Shown: positions 61,042-64,000 of the stretch, in pieces
Layout: each line of letters begins with the position of its first letter
Position numbering within the stretch: the first letter of the stretch is position 1
Source: Roseiarcus sp963775575
GTDB taxonomy: Bacteria; Pseudomonadota; Alphaproteobacteria; Rhizobiales; Beijerinckiaceae
Length of the DNA: 64,000 bases
Assembly: GCA_963775575.1 (NCBI GenBank)
Contig: CAVZJG010000002.1
Span: forward strand, 1,550,001 to 1,614,000
Reading direction: 5' to 3'
Notes under the pieces: model-generated
What the model was told of the DNA's origin: nothing
What the model saw: only the letters and a program-made list of their open reading frames with translations
The model's database searches: none
Position numbers and translations under genes: made by a program

Positions 61042-61912
61042 GCTGCCCGAAGTCGAGACGGTGCGGCGCGGCCTCGCGCCCGCGATGGTCGGCAAACGCT
61101 TCCTCAGCGTCGAGACGCGGCGGGGCGATTTGCGCGTTCCCTTCCCCGAGCGCTTCGCCGAACGCCTGACCGGGCGACGGATCGAAGCGTTGACGCGGCG
61201 CGCGAAATATCTGCTGGCGGCGCTCGACGACGGCGAGACGCTGATCATGCATCTCGGCATGTCCGGCTCGTTCCGCGTCGAACGCGGCGGCGAGACGGTC
61301 GTTCCGCCGCTCCATCGCCAGCGGCCGAAAATCGCCGCGCACGATCACGTCGTCTTCACGCTCGAGGGCGGCGCGCGCGTCGTCTACAACGACCCCCGGC
61401 GGTTCGGCGCGATGGTTATCGCGCCGACGCGCGGCCTCGTCGAGCGCCCGCTGTTTCGCGATCTCGGCGTCGAACCGCTGTCGAAGGCCTTCGACGCCGC
61501 GCGGCTCGCCGCGCTCCTGGCCGGCGCGCGCACGCCATTGAAGAGCGCGCTGCTCGACCAGAAGCGCATCGCCGGCCTCGGCAACATCTACGTCTGCGAG
61601 GCCTTGCATCGCGCCCGGCTTTCGCCGCTGCGCGAGGCCGGGACGCTGGTCGACGCCAAGGGCGCGCCGAGGCGCTCCGCCAAAGCGCTCGCCCAGGCGA
61701 TCCGCGACGTGCTGGAAGAGGCGATCGAAGCGGGCGGTTCGACCTTGCGCGATCACCGCCGGACCGACGGCGAACTCGGGCGCTTCCAGCACGCCTTCGC
61801 CGTCTACGACCGCGAGGGCGAGCCATGCCCGCGACCGCGCTGCCGCGGAACGATCGCAAGAATCGTCCAGAACGGGCGATCGACGTTCTCCTGCCCGGCG
61901 TGCCAGAAATAG
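61034..61912 (+). CDS. mutM: Formamidopyrimidine-DNA glycosylase
   Basis: 292 residues. Catalytic N-terminus PELPEVETVRRGL with Pro1 nucleophile and Glu2; Lys in LIMHLGMSGSFRV region; helix-two-turn-helix IAGLGNIYVCEAL; C-terminal zinc finger with four Cys (CPRPRCRG and CPACQK). Removes 8-oxoguanine and other oxidised purines. It begins eight bases before the recQ stop, so a repair-oriented operon epmA-recQ-mutM is likely. Confidence 0.97.
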   Translation: MPELPEVETVRRGLAPAMVGKRFLSVETRRGDLRVPFPERFAERLTGRRIEALTRRAKYLLAALDDGETLIMHLGMSGSFRVERGGETVVPPLHRQRPKIAAHDHVVFTLEGGARVVYNDPRRFGAMVIAPTRGLVERPLFRDLGVEPLSKAFDAARLAALLAGARTPLKSALLDQKRIAGLGNIYVCEALHRARLSPLREAGTLVDAKGAPRRSAKALAQAIRDVLEEAIEAGGSTLRDHRRTDGELGRFQHAFAVYDREGEPCPRPRCRGTIARIVQNGRSTFSCPACQK

Positions 61913-62067
61913 CGCCGGCTGCCGCCGTCTCGGCGGGCGCCGCTTCGGCGATTGGTCGCTCCCTTGCAGAGCGATGTCGCGGAAGATTTCCGGCGCGGCC
62001 GCAAGCGCGACGCCACGGAAATCTTGCCGACGAAGCGGCGCTCCTCGCGGAGCCTACGAGCTTCGTC

Positions 62068-62766
62068 TCAGCCCCACGGCAACAGTTTTCTCCAGTTCCT
62101 CGGCACATATTCGAGGAGCTTGTTGAACCCCGGAGTCGCCTTGGCGATCGCGCTAACGTAGTGGCGCACGTAGGTTTGTCTTGCATAGGACTTCGAGTCC
62201 ACCCAGCAGAACTGCAGACTCATGCGCTGGCTCTTCTGGGGGAGGAAGCCATGCCACGACTTGTCGGAAACTCGGAACAGGCACATCTTGCCGAATTCCG
62301 GCTTATATTCGAAGGCGTAGTCCTCACGGTCGTTGCTGCGCAGGATGCGCAGCCGACCCCGCTCGTAGGGATATTCGCGGGTGAAACCCAGCAGCACGGT
62401 GAAGATCTTGTGCTTCGAATCGGGGTGCGCGTAGCCTTCGTTGTAGTGGCCGGTGGTGTTTCCCATCATGACGAGCGTCGGATAGGTTTTGGAGAGATCG
62501 ACGCCGAATTTCTTCTCGACGATCTTGCGGAATCGGGGGTTCTGCAAATCCTTGAGCACGGCGTCGAATTTCGGCCCGTAGCGCAGGTTGGGAACGCCAT
62601 ACGTGCCGCGATGGGGAATGACCGGCGCGTCCGCCAAGACCTCGTCCCTTCGGCTCAACGGAATCGCCTGATCGACGAAGGCGTAATCGTAAGGATCGTG
62701 GCGAACCTCCATCGCGGCAAGCGCGGCTTCGTCCAACATGACAAACGGTGGATCAACCTGTGACAT
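62068..62766 (-). CDS. 2OG-Fe(II) oxygenase-like protein
   Basis: 232 residues. The double-stranded beta-helix signature has His/Asp in NEGYAHPDSKHKIFTVLLGF, a distal His in DKSWHGFLP and an Arg in QRMSLQFCWVD. Such enzymes hydroxylate small molecules or proteins with 2-oxoglutarate and iron. It is 86 bp downstream of a second oxygenase of identical length, suggesting duplication and division of labour on related substrates, perhaps in natural-product or polysaccharide modification. Confidence 0.75.
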   Translation of the reverse strand: MSQVDPPFVMLDEAALAAMEVRHDPYDYAFVDQAIPLSRRDEVLADAPVIPHRGTYGVPNLRYGPKFDAVLKDLQNPRFRKIVEKKFGVDLSKTYPTLVMMGNTTGHYNEGYAHPDSKHKIFTVLLGFTREYPYERGRLRILRSNDREDYAFEYKPEFGKMCLFRVSDKSWHGFLPQKSQRMSLQFCWVDSKSYARQTYVRHYVSAIAKATPGFNKLLEYVPRNWRKLLPWG

Positions 62767-62852
62767 GGTTTTCCCTCTTGAATTGCGCGCAAGCCGCGGT
62801 CAACGAATCGAACGCTTCGAGCGCTTGGGCTCTGTTCCCTGGCGTCGCGATT

Positions 62853-63551
62853 TCATTTGCGCCCCAGGGTCACAGGCCGGTCCGGCAGACAAAGTTGCCA
62901 ACGATCGCGCCAATCGGGGACGACGTAATTGACTTCCAGCAAGCGGCGCACGCCGATGATCGGACGCTTTTCAAATCCGTGGAAGGTCGTTTCGCTGCGA
63001 ACGAAAATCACGGCGCTGTTGAATTTCGCCATTCCGCGATCGACCCATTTTTGATTGGCGTCGTAGATGTCGGTGCCCCAGTTCTTCGCTTCCGGCCCGG
63101 TGCACAGGTAGATCACCATCGAGAACAGCTTGGCGGTGATGTCGGGATGCGGCTTGAGCCACATGCCGTCGGTGTCCTGCATATATTCGATCCGCAAAAA
63201 GCCGCCCTCGAGCCTTTCCGGCGCAAGCCGACAGGTCTCGGAAAACTGCCGCGCGACCTCGGGGCGTTGGAACGCTTCGACAAAAGCCTTCACGGTGGGA
63301 AAGTCTTCTTGCAGCTTGGGCGTGAAGAAGGTGCGTTTCCGGTTGTTCTCGCCCAGGTCGCGCACGCCGCCGCAATCGGCGAAATCCGGCGGCTTGATCG
63401 GCAACGTCATCACGCCGATGCAAGCGCTCTCGGGCAGCGCGTCGTCCAGCAACCATCGGGTGTAAGGCGATTCCAGCCGTTTGGACTTTTTCAACGCGCC
63501 GATGAAATGCCGGGCCGTTTCGGCCGGATCGGAAACAACGGGAAATGTCAC
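62853..63551 (-). CDS. 2OG-Fe(II) oxygenase-like protein, paralogue of the next gene
   Basis: 232 residues. Iron ligands in LKPHPDITAKLFSMVIYL, distal His in ETTFHGFEKRPI with the 2OG-binding Arg in GVRRLLEVNY. A long N-terminal helical part (ESPYTRWLLDDALPES) precedes the core. It is the promoter-proximal gene of the oxygenase pair. Related sequences often occur with methyltransferases or glycosyltransferases; none is adjacent here. Confidence 0.75.
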   Translation of the reverse strand: MTFPVVSDPAETARHFIGALKKSKRLESPYTRWLLDDALPESACIGVMTLPIKPPDFADCGGVRDLGENNRKRTFFTPKLQEDFPTVKAFVEAFQRPEVARQFSETCRLAPERLEGGFLRIEYMQDTDGMWLKPHPDITAKLFSMVIYLCTGPEAKNWGTDIYDANQKWVDRGMAKFNSAVIFVRSETTFHGFEKRPIIGVRRLLEVNYVVPDWRDRWQLCLPDRPVTLGRK

Positions 63552-63885
63552 GAGCCGCTCCTATCGTTGGTCAATGAAAACTCGGTCACGCCCCTGCTCC
63601 TCCGGCGGCGCCGTCGGCCAGCGGCCGCCGCAGGCCTGATCTCCCGGCGCGTGGGCGGACCTCGAGGCTGTCCGGCCTCCGCCCATCGAGCCGGCCGCAG
63701 ACGGCCTCGCGGCCCGGACCAGCCGCGCCACGGACTGCTTTTATGCCGTTTTCGCCGAGAATGGGTGCGGCGCGTTGACCCAGGCCGCCGATCGTGGCGG
63801 GAACGACAAGCGGAACCGCCCGGGCTGGCGCCGTAAGCGGCCGGCTGGTTGGGCGGACTTCGCCGGATCGGCGCGGCGAAGAAAA
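63552..63885. other. Gene-free stretch between the oxygenase gene and tRNA-Gly
   Basis: No ORF with family character on either strand and no clear palindrome. It probably contains the promoter of the minus-strand oxygenase pair near 63560-63600, but I see no convincing boxes. Confidence 0.4.
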
Positions 63886-63959
63886 TGGAGCGGGCGAAGG
63901 GAATCGAACCCTCGTGTGAAGCTTGGGAAGTTTCTATTCTACCATGGAACTACGCCTGC
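63886..63959 (-). tRNA. tRNA-Gly(CCC) with two stem mismatches
   Basis: 74 nt with encoded CCA. Anticodon loop TTCCCAA gives CCC. The acceptor reads GCAGGCG against CGCCCGC, leaving A3 opposite C70. The anticodon stem GAAAC/GCTTC leaves A30 opposite C40. The D-arm and T-arm (GGGTTCGATTCCC) are normal. Two A-C mismatches are unusual for this tRNA, so it may be degrading. Confidence 0.85.
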
Positions 63960-64000
63960 GCTCGCCCTTTGCAAGGGACGGCGCGAGGTCGTCATAGCGC

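Overview
The window looks like chromosome from a GC-rich alphaproteobacterium, most likely Hyphomicrobiales/Rhizobiales. The evidence is a SciP/DUF1153 gene next to mnmA, a thrB-rnhA pair, a two-component system fused into an operon with glnE, a tRNA-His with discriminator A73, and typical alphaproteobacterial palindromic repeats. I cannot fix the genus from the sequence alone. There is no rRNA and I saw no CRISPR array.

Layout. 0-5 kb is accessory DNA with a single-chain nuclease-methylase-specificity protein (restriction-modification type) translationally coupled to a DUF7689-type gene. 5-13 kb holds housekeeping genes (rnhA, thrB, an EamA transporter, an L,D-transpeptidase, degP) between two inverted copies of a ~320-bp terminal-inverted-repeat element. 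13-16.7 kb is one large STAND NTPase (DUF4062, P-loop NTPase, 48-residue TPR-like repeats). 17-24 kb is core: a polyprenyl-phosphate type glycosyltransferase, a YdjC/HpnK deacetylase, a response regulator, a histidine kinase and glnE. 24-27 kb is a small, lower-GC island bounded by an intact tRNA-Pro and a copy of its 3' half, carrying a GH36-like gene and a broken glycosyltransferase. 27-32 kb has an insertion sequence, two NAD(P)-binding enzymes, sciP and mnmA.

32-44 kb is a mobile-element graveyard: an IS110 remnant, an IS3, an ISAs1 and an ISL3 element, three copies of a 141-bp MITE, a truncated hisS and a secreted-protein gene split by the ISL3. In its middle lies the most unusual unit of the window, a serine recombinase fused to a minimal nucleotidyltransferase (MNT), overlapping a HEPN gene and followed by a third gene with an R-x5-H motif. 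Several more small accessory genes follow, one with an RNxxxH motif.

44.8-47.5 kb encodes a cupin, an aldo-keto reductase and an SDR in one operon, a LysR remnant and tRNA-His. 47.5-53 kb has a DUF1499 membrane protein, a CpaC-type N-terminal domain protein, a large membrane glycosyltransferase, a frameshifted solute-binding protein and a broken resolvase. 53-58 kb holds a truncated and a complete 6-phosphogluconate dehydrogenase gene, a TetR regulator with matching operators at its own gene and at a DUF2852 gene, and efp. 58-64 kb holds epmA divergent from efp, then recQ and mutM, two tandem 2OG-Fe(II) oxygenase genes and tRNA-Gly.

Functional links seen directly: epmA faces efp, whose Lys34 it should modify. 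The response regulator, kinase and glnE overlap. The methylase fusion and the DUF7689 gene overlap by one base. The recombinase-MNT and HEPN genes overlap by ATGA. No annotation was checked against a database; family names are from motif recognition.
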